A stretch of DNA of 35,323 bases from a virus. Of the stretch, positions 23,499 through 30,318 are shown piece by piece. The stretch spans positions 1 through 35,323 of IMG/VR virus record IMGVR_UViG_3300036398_003301; one strand, 5' to 3'. The stretch's first letter is position 1. Each line of letters opens with the position of its first letter. Below the pieces are notes generated by a model, which did no database searches, was not told where the DNA came from, and was given only the letters and a program-made list of their open reading frames with translations. The position numbers and the translations under genes are program-made.

Positions 23499-23897
23499 CT
23501 ATGGAAATTTAGCCAGCGGTTTTTTCTTTTCGTATCCCCAGAAAAGTTCTTGGACGGGGGAAATGATTGCGATGCGTTGCGGGGGCATTTCGTCGGGTAG
23601 AAATATCTCGGCGGTGCGGTCGCCGTTGGGCCAGCGGGCGCGGAAAATGTGACTGAGTGCGCCGGTCTCGGGCCAGCGTGGGCGGCCGCTTGCGGTGAGG
23701 TCTGGCCGTATTTTTAGCGTGACGGGGGCAGCGCCCAGGACATTGCCATTCCAATCAACGATGCCGCCGGGTGGGCTGGTTTCAATGAGGATTTCCATGG
23801 GCGGCGCAACTGGGCGGGCTCGCGGGGCGAAGGTCTCAGGCTCAGGGCTGGCGCAGGCCGCAAGGAGAAGGGCGAGCAGGGCGAGGAGTGGTTTCAT
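23499..23897 (-). CDS. PEGA-like phage lipoprotein
   Basis: The 132-residue precursor begins MKPLLALLALLLAACAS, a signal peptide with lipobox LAAC, so Cys15 would be lipidated. After a Pro/Arg-rich spacer comes a segment IETSPPGGIVDWNGNVLG that resembles a PEGA domain, a small beta fold used in surface proteins. The product would sit in the envelope and could change the surface of a lysogen. There is no normal ribosome site: the bases directly before the ATG are a heptamer array. The gene lies between a small membrane-protein gene and an RHH-like gene. Confidence 0.65.
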   Translation of the reverse strand: MKPLLALLALLLAACASPEPETFAPRARPVAPPMEILIETSPPGGIVDWNGNVLGAAPVTLKIRPDLTASGRPRWPETGALSHIFRARWPNGDRTAEIFLPDEMPPQRIAIISPVQELFWGYEKKKPLAKFP

Positions 23898-23898
23898 G

Positions 23899-23996
23899 GG
23901 CTGGTGGCTGGTGGCTGGTGGCTGGTGGCTGGTGGCTGGTGGCTGGTGGCTGGTGGCTGGTGGCTGGTGGCTGGTGGCTGGTGGCTGGTGGCTGGT
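23899..23996. repeat. Fourteen perfect tandem copies of GGCTGGT
   Basis: The 98-base array is exactly 14 x 7 bases with no mismatch. On the minus strand it reads ACCAGCC and ends one base before the ATG of the lipoprotein gene. No frame on either strand contains a stop, and because 7 is not a multiple of 3 each gain or loss of a unit shifts the frame. It lies between the stop of the RHH-like gene and the lipoprotein start, filling most of that space. Confidence 0.95.
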
Positions 23997-24013
23997 GAGG
24001 TCGTGGATTTCTG

Positions 24014-24322
24014 CTATCCAGCCCGGCGGGAGCTCGGGCGATTCGCTGTTGAGGATCCAATACCTGAGTTGGTTGATGGTGTTATGACATTCTGGGCAAT
24101 ATCCTGGGGCGTGGCTTTTCCCGTTTTCTCGAAGCTGGTTGTTTTTTGTTGGGTGAAAACGGCGTGTTCTTTTGCTGCGTCCGTTAGCGCTGCGCGAGCC
24201 CAGCCGCCTTTGGTCATGCCGCTTTCAGCGGCCAAGCGGCTTATCTCCTGAAATGTCGAGTTATCCACGGAAGTGCTGATAATCACTGAGTCCTTGCCGG
24301 GGCTGTTGGTTTTTTTAGCCAT
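24014..24322 (-). CDS. Ribbon-helix-helix-like regulator candidate
   Basis: The 102-residue protein has a strand-helix-helix pattern near its start (residues about 12-50: SVIISTSVDNSTFQEISRLA followed by ESGMTKGGWARAALTDAAK), which fits an Arc/CopG-type DNA-binding fold. The C-terminal half is polar and probably disordered. It is transcribed leftward, divergent from the 49-residue RHH gene at 24428, across an intergenic control region with palindromes. By position it could be a lysogeny repressor. The fold call is moderate. Confidence 0.5.
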   Translation of the reverse strand: MAKKTNSPGKDSVIISTSVDNSTFQEISRLAAESGMTKGGWARAALTDAAKEHAVFTQQKTTSFEKTGKATPQDIAQNVITPSTNSGIGSSTANRPSSRRAG

Positions 24323-24335
24323 AAAATCAATTTCA

Positions 24336-24351
24336 AAGATTTTCCAAGATT
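24336..24351. promoter_or_regulatory. Direct AAGATT half-sites, candidate RHH operator
   Basis: Two AAGATT words start at 24336 and 24346, exactly 10 bases apart, one DNA turn. RHH dimers commonly bind such direct or inverted short half-sites side by side. They lie just upstream of the leftward RHH-like gene. A related AATCTT sits at 24394-24399. Confidence 0.35.
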
Positions 24352-24370
24352 ATCAATTTTTTTGTTTGAC

Positions 24371-24392
24371 TCTTAAAAGAATTCTTTTAAGA
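24371..24392. promoter_or_regulatory. 22-bp perfect palindrome, candidate operator of the divergent switch
   Basis: Half-site TCTTAAAAGAA followed by its exact reverse complement gives a 22-bp perfect palindrome centred on GAATTC. It is midway between two divergent RHH-type genes. A TTGACT at 24366-24371 overlaps its left edge, as a -35 box under an operator would, but no good -10 at normal spacing is seen. A second short inverted repeat, TGGGG/CCCCA, lies at 24404-24419 just before the rightward ATG. Confidence 0.6.
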
Positions 24393-24427
24393 AATCTTCC
24401 AAGTGGGGTGATTGCCCCATTGCACAC

Positions 24428-24577
24428 ATGAGAACAATACAAACTCAAATTCCCGCAGAGGTTGACGAAATCATCACCGCCCTGGCCAAAAGCCAGATGG
24501 TGAGCCGGGCCGCCATCGTGCGGCAGTTGCTGGTAAAGGCCGTGGCAAAAGCCAAAGCTCAGGAGGGCCAGATATGA
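24428..24577 (+). CDS. 49-aa ribbon-helix-helix transcriptional regulator
   Basis: The protein starts MRTIQTQIPAEVDEIITALA and continues through SRAAIVRQLLVKAVAKA. The pattern is a beta-strand with alternating polar residues (TIQTQIP), a helix (EVDEIITALAKS), a turn and a second helix, the classic Arc/CopG fold. Such proteins dimerise and bind operators through the strand. It is the first gene of the rightward operon and faces the leftward RHH-like gene. Its TGA overlaps the next ATG. Role as Cro-like or antirepressor-like control is inferred. Confidence 0.7.
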   Translation: MRTIQTQIPAEVDEIITALAKSQMVSRAAIVRQLLVKAVAKAKAQEGQI

Positions 24578-24720
24578 GCCGCCTTTTTTTGTGCCGGGCG
24601 ATGGATCCGCTGCGCGGTCCTTTCGGCGACTATGTGAGGGCGACATCCGCAAAGGCTGCGCGGGCGCGTTTTTTTGAAATTTTTGGACTTAGGCCGTTTT
24701 CGGTGGAGGTGGACAAATGA
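24574..24720 (+). CDS. 48-aa basic protein of unknown function
   Basis: The gene is held between two ATGA overlaps. The product (MSRLFLCRAMDPLRGPFGDY at the start) is Arg/Phe-rich with a helical middle (ATSAKAARARFFEIFG). No family is recognised. Overlap on both sides is the main support. Confidence 0.45.
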   Translation: MSRLFLCRAMDPLRGPFGDYVRATSAKAARARFFEIFGLRPFSVEVDK

Positions 24721-24824
24721 ACACCCCGGATGCGATTCATTTCATCGGTTGGACCTGGGAGGCGCTCTGTGCCCTCGGGCCTGCGGCTTTTTTGGCAATC
24801 CTGGCTTGGAGGATCGGAGAATGA
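24717..24824 (+). CDS. 35-aa putative single-pass membrane peptide
   Basis: The reading frame MNTPDAIHFIGWTWEALCAL then GPAAFLAILAWRIGE is bounded by ATGA overlaps at both ends. Residues about 12-31 are hydrophobic enough for a membrane helix. Function unknown. Confidence 0.4.
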   Translation: MNTPDAIHFIGWTWEALCALGPAAFLAILAWRIGE

Positions 24825-25045
24825 TCGAGCAGCATTATTCACCGGCGCAGCTCTGCAAGCTCCTGAGTCTGTCAAGGTCGGCGGTTCAGTCGAGACTTTA
24901 CGATGGCACATTTCCCCATGTGCGCCTCGGGGATCGCATTTTGATTCCGGAATCCAGCATCAAGCGGGTGCTCGAGGAAGGCCGGATCGGTGGCTCGGTG
25001 TATCTCCGCCCTGGTCGCAAACCGTGGGCCGCGTCACTCACTTAG
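24821..25045 (+). CDS. Excisionase-like MerR/HTH_17 DNA-binding protein
   Basis: The start at 24821 overlaps the previous stop. The 74-residue protein has the layout of small MerR-type (excisionase family) proteins: YSPAQLCKLLSLSRSAVQSR is the helix-turn-helix, followed by the wing FPHVRLGDRILIPESSIKRV. The C-terminus (GRKPWAASLT) is basic. It may be the excisionase partner of the integrase or a regulator of early transcription. A second, shorter relative lies at 33397. Confidence 0.65.
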   Translation: MIEQHYSPAQLCKLLSLSRSAVQSRLYDGTFPHVRLGDRILIPESSIKRVLEEGRIGGSVYLRPGRKPWAASLT

Positions 25046-25066
25046 CGCCGCCTTTTTTGTTTTTTT

Positions 25067-25903
25067 ATGGAATCCCCTTTGATGAAAGCCGACGCCTTAG
25101 AATCTGCCGCGCCTTTTCTTTTTGCGGAGGCGGAAATCGGGGCTGAGAAGCTCGAAGTTACTGGAGAGTTTAGCGGTGAGCGGTTGCTTGCCCGCCGGCC
25201 GGAGGTTTACCGGGCGATCTGTCGCATGAGCGCCGAGGGGCTGAGTATGTCGGCCATGGCTCGGGCGTTGGGAGTAAGCAGGAACACGGTGGCGGCCGTC
25301 CAAGAGCGGGAACAATTTCCTATAGAGCAGCAGAAAAAGGAGTTGCTCAAGAATGTGAGGACTGCGGCCCGCCTTTCGGTGGAGCGGGTCGTTGAGTTGG
25401 TGCCTTCCATCAACAATGCCAAGGATGCTGCCATTGTTGCGGCCGTGATGGTGGACAAGCTCCAGCTCCTCAGCGGTGAGGCAACGAGCCGGGTCGAGAA
25501 GGTGGAGGTTAACCAGGACAAACTCTCTGAGATGCTGGCCTCGCTGCCGGTCCTCGAAGCTGAGGTGCTGCCGCTAACCGGTCCACACGGGAGCGGGTCG
25601 GGACAAAAGGGGCCGGACGGATCGGGCGGATTGGACGGATCTGGGAGCGCTGCCGATGCGGTCTCTGATACCGAATCAGAAGTCTCTGCCTACGCAGACA
25701 GCCAGCGGGACACCACTTTGGATGCCACCTGCGCCGTCGAGCCGGTCGAGGCCGACGCCCGGCCGGTCGATCAGGAGGGGGGGAGGGGGTCTGGATTTTC
25801 GGACACCCCCCCTATGACACCCACTGATTTGGGTGCACAGAAAATTTTATGCAAAGGGGTCTCTTCGTCGCAGGAGGCCGCTGAGGAGCTTTCAACTAAC
25901 TAA
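25067..25903 (+). CDS. HTH protein with long disordered C-terminus
   Basis: The 278-residue protein has a helix-turn-helix around residues 45-82 (RPEVYRAICRMSAEGLSMSA, then ARALGVSRNTVAAVQ). A helical region (about 85-165) follows, then a disordered Gly/Ser/Asp/Glu/Pro-rich tail. Early position suggests a transcription regulator or replication-associated protein; a small-terminase-like fold is another option, though it is far from the terminase gene. No ribosome site is clear; a second Met at residue 6 could be the true start. The tail contains a third copy of the att-flanking repeat (25713-25730). Confidence 0.5.
   Translation: MESPLMKADALESAAPFLFAEAEIGAEKLEVTGEFSGERLLARRPEVYRAICRMSAEGLSMSAMARALGVSRNTVAAVQEREQFPIEQQKKELLKNVRTAARLSVERVVELVPSINNAKDAAIVAAVMVDKLQLLSGEATSRVEKVEVNQDKLSEMLASLPVLEAEVLPLTGPHGSGSGQKGPDGSGGLDGSGSAADAVSDTESEVSAYADSQRDTTLDATCAVEPVEADARPVDQEGGRGSGFSDTPPMTPTDLGAQKILCKGVSSSQEAAEELSTN
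25713..25730 (+). repeat. Third copy of the att-flanking CCACTTTGGA repeat
   Basis: The segment begins CCACTTTGGATGCCACC and matches the elements at 20354 and 20584 apart from the two variable spacer bases and the end. It lies inside the coding sequence of the HTH protein, more than 5 kb from attP. It may be chance, a relic of rearrangement, or a distant integrase or regulator site. Confidence 0.4.
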
Positions 25904-25906
25904 CCT

Positions 25907-26179
25907 ATGGCTGACTCAAAAAATAAAAAAAACGCGGCGGTGGCCGCTGCTGTGACGCCGGAGCCTGTGAAGGTGAAGGTGTATCGCCCGACTCCGAACC
26001 GCTACTTGGTGCAGGTGCAAATTCCTACGGGCGAGGCGGGCACGATGCGCGTGGCGCTCATGCGCGTGAAGGACAGCCGGTTCTACCGCCCTGGCGAGAT
26101 GATTCCGGCGCTGCCTGGAGATCGGGACATTTGGGCTCCTCTCAAACAACGGTTCTCCCCTGCTATTGGCACTTTATGA
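25907..26179 (+). CDS. 90-aa early protein of unknown function
   Basis: The protein has a Lys/Ala-rich disordered start and a beta-rich body (VKVKVYRPTPNRYLVQVQIP, then GTMRVALMRVKDSRFYRPG). No family is recognised. It starts 3 bases after the preceding stop and overlaps the next small gene, so it belongs to the same operon. Confidence 0.5.
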   Translation: MADSKNKKNAAVAAAVTPEPVKVKVYRPTPNRYLVQVQIPTGEAGTMRVALMRVKDSRFYRPGEMIPALPGDRDIWAPLKQRFSPAIGTL

Positions 26180-26271
26180 AAAAAACAACAACCCTGTTTC
26201 AGTCTGCGGCTGTGAGCGTTGCGCTCTATCGCCGTTTTCTTGAGCAAAAAAAAACGGCCCCGAAAAAATGA
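26176..26271 (+). CDS. 31-aa basic peptide
   Basis: The frame MKKTTTLFQSAAVSVALYRR then FLEQKKTAPKK is bounded by a start that overlaps the preceding stop and by an ATGA overlap with the exonuclease gene. It is strongly basic. Whether it has a function, or only couples translation to the exonuclease, is unclear. Confidence 0.35.
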   Translation: MKKTTTLFQSAAVSVALYRRFLEQKKTAPKK

Positions 26272-26846
26272 AATCACGACTCATTGTCATCGACACGGAG
26301 ACGGGGGGCTTTGACCCCTCGAAGAATGCGCTTCTTAGCGTGGCGGCGGTGGATTCCATGGATAATGAGGCTTTTACTGCGATTATCCGGCCGAATCCTG
26401 AGTGGCTTTGCGAGCCGGATGCGCTGGCGAAGAATGGCTTTACCCTCGATTTTCTGGAAAAAAACGGGCGGCCGGAGCGCGATGTGATGCAGGACTTGGC
26501 CCTCTGGCTGGGTGAGCGGCGCTACTCGGTGCTGGCGGGCTGCAATGTGGCGTTCGACCGCGACTTTCTGAGGGCGGCATTTGCTCGGAATGAACTGACT
26601 TGGCCGATGGGCAAGATGGTGGACCTGCAAGCGACGGCGTGGCTGGCCTACGAGGTGGGGGCTCTCACCCTGCCGGTGGGCAAGGATGGGCAGCCTCGAC
26701 TGAATCTCGACCATATCGCGGCGGCGCTGGGCTTCTCCCGCTCGGGAAAAATCCACAATGCGCTGGAAGATGCGCTGATGACGCTGGCCTGCTTTCACCG
26801 GCTGCGTCGGCGAGTGGAGATGGCACCGGAGACCATCACCGCATGA
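26268..26846 (+). CDS. DnaQ-like 3'-5' exonuclease (DEDDh)
   Basis: The 192-residue protein shows the three exonuclease motifs: IDTETGG near the N-terminus (Asp9 and Glu11), NVAFDRDFL in the middle, and HNALEDALMTL near the C-terminus with the catalytic His and Asp. This is the proofreading-type fold of DNA polymerase III epsilon, and free-standing phage versions process DNA ends or RNA. It lies before the DUF1376 and helicase genes and probably serves replication or recombination. The start overlaps the preceding mini-gene. Confidence 0.8.
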   Translation: MKSRLIVIDTETGGFDPSKNALLSVAAVDSMDNEAFTAIIRPNPEWLCEPDALAKNGFTLDFLEKNGRPERDVMQDLALWLGERRYSVLAGCNVAFDRDFLRAAFARNELTWPMGKMVDLQATAWLAYEVGALTLPVGKDGQPRLNLDHIAAALGFSRSGKIHNALEDALMTLACFHRLRRRVEMAPETITA

Positions 26847-27055
26847 AAGAAATCCATCAAGACGAGTTTCGGGCTCTGGTCAGAGACAATGGTTCCATGA
26901 AGGCGCTGCACAACTCCGATGCACGGGTGGGCGGAATTTCCATGCTGCAGGCGCTAGAAATATCGGTGGCCTGCGAACGGTGGCTGGCCAGTCGGGGGCT
27001 CCGGACGGGGGGCGCTTGGGGAGAAAATAGAATCCAATTTGGGAAGAAAAAATAG
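26843..27055 (+). CDS. 70-aa protein of unknown function
   Basis: The ATG overlaps the exonuclease stop (ATGA). The protein (MKEIHQDEFRALVRDNGSMK at the start) is helical and ends in a basic RIQFGKKK. Nothing identifies its activity. It ends three bases before the DUF1376 gene. Confidence 0.5.
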   Translation: MKEIHQDEFRALVRDNGSMKALHNSDARVGGISMLQALEISVACERWLASRGLRTGGAWGENRIQFGKKK

Positions 27056-27058
27056 AAA

Positions 27059-27931
27059 ATGCACTTTTACAGATTTAATATCAAGGACTATGCGGTTAAT
27101 ACAACGCATCTCACTAATGAGGAAGATTTAGCGTATCGCAGGCTTCTTGACCTCTACTACACTGACGAACAACCTATACCAAACAATAACCAATTGGTTA
27201 GCCGTAGGATTCGTATTGCGGCAGAAGTTGTCGATGTTGTGTTGAACGAGTTCTTCGTGCTCACGGAAAATGGCTGGATTTGCGGCCGAGTAGAGGAAGA
27301 AATCGAAGGTTACCGGAATCTTTGCCGTAAGCGTAAAGAGGTGGGGGCCAGTGGTGGACGCCCTCCAAAAAAACAAGCTAAACCAAAAGGAAAGCAAGAT
27401 GAAACCAATAGGTTAGCAATTGCGCCGATACCAGTAACCAATAACCAGTATATATCCCCTATAGTCCCCACAGGGGACATGGAGTTGGAAATCGAAGAAA
27501 CTCCAAAGCCAGAAACGACGCATCCTGTCCTGACCCGCTTCCGAAATCTCTTCAACCTTCGAGACTCGACTCCTCTTGACTCCTCCTCCTCCCGTGCTTG
27601 GGAGAAAAATAAAAAGGCGGCGGCGGCCGTGAGCGAAGACGAATGGCGCTTCCTGGAGTGGGCCTATCGCCAAAAAGAAGGCGCGGCGGCGCAGTTTCGC
27701 CGCAAGGACTTAGCTACGCTTTTGAATAACATTCTCACCGAGGTGAGCCGGGCGCGGGATTGGGCAGGGCGCAGCGGGGTGAGCGTGAGCGGTTCGGCTC
27801 CTGCATCCATGGAACCGCACGGCTGGCAAGACCTTGTGACCTCCGAATTTCCCGAATGCAACCTCTCCACCTGGGCACTTCTCCCCGATTCCATGAAAGC
27901 ATGGGTTCGAGAAAAACAATCCGCAGCATAA
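27059..27931 (+). CDS. DUF1376 (YdaU-like) replication-region protein
   Basis: The N-terminal 65 residues carry the DUF1376 pattern, FYRFNIKDYAVNTTHLTNEE then AYRRLLDLYYTDEQPIP. These proteins sit beside helicase genes in many phages and plasmids and are thought to act in replication initiation. A basic linker (GGRPPKKQAKPKGKQ), a flexible acidic part, and a helical C-terminal domain follow. DNA inside the gene between 27400 and 27480 is AT-rich with repeats and a hairpin, a common place for a phage origin. The DnaB gene is two genes downstream. Confidence 0.75.
   Translation: MHFYRFNIKDYAVNTTHLTNEEDLAYRRLLDLYYTDEQPIPNNNQLVSRRIRIAAEVVDVVLNEFFVLTENGWICGRVEEEIEGYRNLCRKRKEVGASGGRPPKKQAKPKGKQDETNRLAIAPIPVTNNQYISPIVPTGDMELEIEETPKPETTHPVLTRFRNLFNLRDSTPLDSSSSRAWEKNKKAAAAVSEDEWRFLEWAYRQKEGAAAQFRRKDLATLLNNILTEVSRARDWAGRSGVSVSGSAPASMEPHGWQDLVTSEFPECNLSTWALLPDSMKAWVREKQSAA
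27430..27478. other. Candidate replication origin region inside the DUF1376 gene
   Basis: The segment has repeated ACCAGTA/ACCAATA-type words in tandem (27430-27450), then an AT-rich TATAT, then a perfect 6-bp hairpin GTCCCC-ACA-GGGGAC (27464-27478). Origins in lambda-like phages lie inside the initiator gene with short iterons next to an AT-rich stretch. Evidence is by analogy only. Confidence 0.3.
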
Positions 27932-27947
27932 AAACAAAAAAACCAAC

Positions 27948-28274
27948 ATGATAATCGAAACACTTCAATTAAAATCCACTGAATCCGGTGAAATCTGCAT
28001 TGTCACTCGGCACTACGAAGAAGCCAAAAACGACTTTCTGCAATGGCAGGTAGGCGTCTATGAGAGCCGTCCTATCGAAGACCCTATCTATGGTCTTATG
28101 ACTCATCCGGATGGATCGCCTGTCCTGAGCGAGGACGGGGCGCAGCTCTTTCGCCTCCTCGGACATGAGGTGAATCCTGCCGTGTGCTGCAAGGTATTCC
28201 ATCTCCTTGGGTTTGGTGCAAATCTTAAAAAAGCCCGCGCTATGGCTGCGGAGAAACTCCCTGCCGTAAAATGA
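27948..28274 (+). CDS. 108-aa protein of unknown function
   Basis: The protein (MIIETLQLKSTESGEICIVT at the start) is alpha/beta and ends with a helical KKARAMAAEKLPAVK. It sits between the DUF1376 gene and the DnaB-like helicase gene and overlaps the helicase start (ATGA). Its order suggests a helper of replication, such as a loader or accessory, but no motif supports that. Confidence 0.5.
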   Translation: MIIETLQLKSTESGEICIVTRHYEEAKNDFLQWQVGVYESRPIEDPIYGLMTHPDGSPVLSEDGAQLFRLLGHEVNPAVCCKVFHLLGFGANLKKARAMAAEKLPAVK

Positions 28275-29638
28275 AAAACATCCTTCCCGAAAATCAAATC
28301 GCCGAAAAAGCAGTGGTCGGCGCGGCGATCACCGATGGGCGCACGGCGGATAGCGTGCTGGAGGCGCTGTCGCCCGAGCAGTTTGTGTTGCCAGCGCATC
28401 AGACGATCATGGGTATCGTCGCCACCATGCGACAGGCCGCCCGGCCGGTGGACCTCATCCTGGTCACGACTGAGTTGGAGAAGGTAGGCCAGCTTGAGGA
28501 GGTGGGCGGCTATGCCTATGTGACTGAGCTGGTGCAGGAACTATCTATCACGATGAACTGGCGGCACTACGCTGCCGAGGTGCTGGATGTGTGGAAACGC
28601 CGAGCCATGCGCCAAGCGGCCCTCGCCATGGCCGAGGCGGCAAACGACTATGCACTCACCACGGAGGATGCCCAAGAACGCTGCGAGCAGGCGCTGTATG
28701 CCCTCCGCGACCACTCGACAAGGGAAAACCCTGTCTTGCACTGCAAAAACGCCGTGCTGGCCGCCGTAGAGCATATCGAGAATGTGCATCGCCACAGAGG
28801 AGAAACGGTAGGGCTTACGACTGGCGTCCACGATCTGGACCGCTCCACCGGCGGGCTTCTTGGCGGTCAGATGATCGTCATTGCAGCTCGGCCTGCCTGC
28901 GGCAAATCGGCGCTTGGCATGCAGATAGCCTTGCATTGTTCCATGGAAAAAGCTCTTCCCACTCTTGTTTTTAGCGTGGAAATGCCAAGCCAAGAATTGA
29001 TGGTGCGGGCTATTTGCTCGGAGGCGTGTGTTGATCTTCAGCGCGTGCGCGACGGTTTTTTCAAGTCTGGAGATTTGAATACGGTGTCCGCTGCAGCCTC
29101 TCGCCTTACGAAAACGCCTCTTTACCTCGACGACACGCCGGGGCTTACCGTGGCGCAGTTCCGCTCCCGTGCGCGTCGCGCTAAAGCCCAGCATAATATC
29201 GGTCTAATCGTGGTCGATTACCTGCAATTTATGGCAGGATCGTCCAAGCGAGCAGGTGATTCCCGTGCTCTTGAGGTCTCTGAGATTTCCAGGGCAATTA
29301 AGCAGACAGCTAAGGAACTTGATATTCCCATCATAGCCTTGGCGCAGCTCAACCGTGACGCTGAGGAAAGCGCCAAGCCTAAGCTCTCGAACCTTCGTGA
29401 ATCCGGAAGCATCGAACAGGACGCTGATATTGTGCTCTTAATCCACCGCTTGGATAAAAACAAAAAACGCGATGAAGAAGAAGAGCCTCTTGAATACAAT
29501 ACACTTCTGATTGTGGCAAAAATAAGAAACGGGAAGTCCGGCGACATTAAGCTCAATTTCAAGGGCGAGCATACGGTTTTCCGAAATGTCACTGAAAAAC
29601 TTTACAGCAACAACCAGAACGAAAGGCAGAAACAATGA
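28271..29638 (+). CDS. dnaB: DnaB-like replicative helicase
   Basis: The 455-residue protein has the two DnaB parts. Residues about 1-150 are the helical N-terminal domain (ENQIAEKAVVGAAI, later DLILVTTELEKVGQLEEVGG). Residues about 175-440 are the RecA-fold motor with Walker A PACGKS (Lys212), a SVEMP segment, Walker B LIVVDYLQFM, and LNRDAEESAKPKLSNLRESG then IEQDADIVLLIHR. It unwinds the phage DNA ahead of the host polymerase. The Walker A has Cys at a normally small position but keeps GKS. Length is typical. Confidence 0.93.
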   Translation: MKNILPENQIAEKAVVGAAITDGRTADSVLEALSPEQFVLPAHQTIMGIVATMRQAARPVDLILVTTELEKVGQLEEVGGYAYVTELVQELSITMNWRHYAAEVLDVWKRRAMRQAALAMAEAANDYALTTEDAQERCEQALYALRDHSTRENPVLHCKNAVLAAVEHIENVHRHRGETVGLTTGVHDLDRSTGGLLGGQMIVIAARPACGKSALGMQIALHCSMEKALPTLVFSVEMPSQELMVRAICSEACVDLQRVRDGFFKSGDLNTVSAAASRLTKTPLYLDDTPGLTVAQFRSRARRAKAQHNIGLIVVDYLQFMAGSSKRAGDSRALEVSEISRAIKQTAKELDIPIIALAQLNRDAEESAKPKLSNLRESGSIEQDADIVLLIHRLDKNKKRDEEEEPLEYNTLLIVAKIRNGKSGDIKLNFKGEHTVFRNVTEKLYSNNQNERQKQ

Positions 29639-29889
29639 ATGAAAGCGAGTTAGATGACTTAATGGTTCTTACTTACTGCAAAGAACAAGGTCAATTTCAA
29701 GTTGGCTCTGTAGTAGAAGAGCGAATTCAATCAATCAGAAAATGTAAAAACAAAAATAAAATCCCAAGTTACTTATTCTTATGTGTTTTTCCAAAAGACA
29801 AATCACCCTCTATTTATATTAGGGCTTTTTCAAAAATGCTTAACATTAAATGGGATGAGAAGAAAATCCGCTGGATATCAATAAAATAA
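29635..29889 (+). CDS. AT-rich small gene, unknown function
   Basis: The 84-residue protein (MNESELDDLMVLTYCKEQGQ at the start) is Lys/Ile-rich and encoded by DNA clearly more AT-rich than the helicase gene. It is ATGA-coupled to the helicase. The composition suggests recent acquisition. No domain is recognised. Confidence 0.5.
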   Translation: MNESELDDLMVLTYCKEQGQFQVGSVVEERIQSIRKCKNKNKIPSYLFLCVFPKDKSPSIYIRAFSKMLNIKWDEKKIRWISIK

Positions 29890-29893
29890 CACT

Positions 29894-30130
29894 ATGATCA
29901 TTAAACTAAAATCCACCCGCAATTTCACGGAATATCATTTCCAACTCAGCTCAGGTTCAGAATCCCCAAACTATCCGGACACTTTGGGTAAGGTTTTGAT
30001 TACCTTTGAGAACGGCAAATTTTCTCGGTGCGATTTCCCGTTTAAGGGCACCTATAACCGCGAGCAGTGGTCGATGCTGGCGGAGATCGAGAGCGAGATT
30101 CACCGCATCGAGCTAAGTCTTTTGCGATGA
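29894..30130 (+). CDS. 78-aa protein of unknown function
   Basis: A beta-rich first half (NFTEYHFQLSSGSESPNYPD, later GKVLITFENGKFSRCDF) precedes a helix (WSMLAEIESEIHRIELSLL). The stop overlaps the start of a further 35-residue reading frame. Not recognised. Confidence 0.5.
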   Translation: MIIKLKSTRNFTEYHFQLSSGSESPNYPDTLGKVLITFENGKFSRCDFPFKGTYNREQWSMLAEIESEIHRIELSLLR

Positions 30131-30234
30131 GCGAATCGGTAAGCCGTGAGTGCCAGTCGGTGAGAGTCACGCGAGGAGGCCGCAGTCTGAACGGAATTTG
30201 CGCGGATGGCTCAAAACTAACGACCTCCCTCTGA
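30127..30234 (+). CDS. Possible 35-aa coupled mini-ORF
   Basis: MSESVSRECQSVRVTRGGRS then LNGICADGSKLTTSL is coupled by ATGA to the previous gene. It has no other support. The stretch 30131-30318 also contains inverted repeats (CTCTGA/TCAGAG at 30229-30262 and a GCGCG/CGCGC hairpin at 30268-30284), so it may be non-coding instead. Confidence 0.25.
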   Translation: MSESVSRECQSVRVTRGGRSLNGICADGSKLTTSL

Positions 30235-30318
30235 ATGGTCTCCACAAACCACGGACTCAGAGCCGGGGCGCGACGGATACGCGCATTCACCCTTTAACCC
30301 CATACAACACCCATAAAT

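Noticed and set aside
23899-23996. CRISPR array
   Set aside because: Units are 7 bases with no spacers; this is a simple tandem repeat.
23904-24251. Plus-strand ORF with repeated WWLVAGG
   Set aside because: The open frame exists only because the heptamer has no stop codon in any frame; there is no supporting context.
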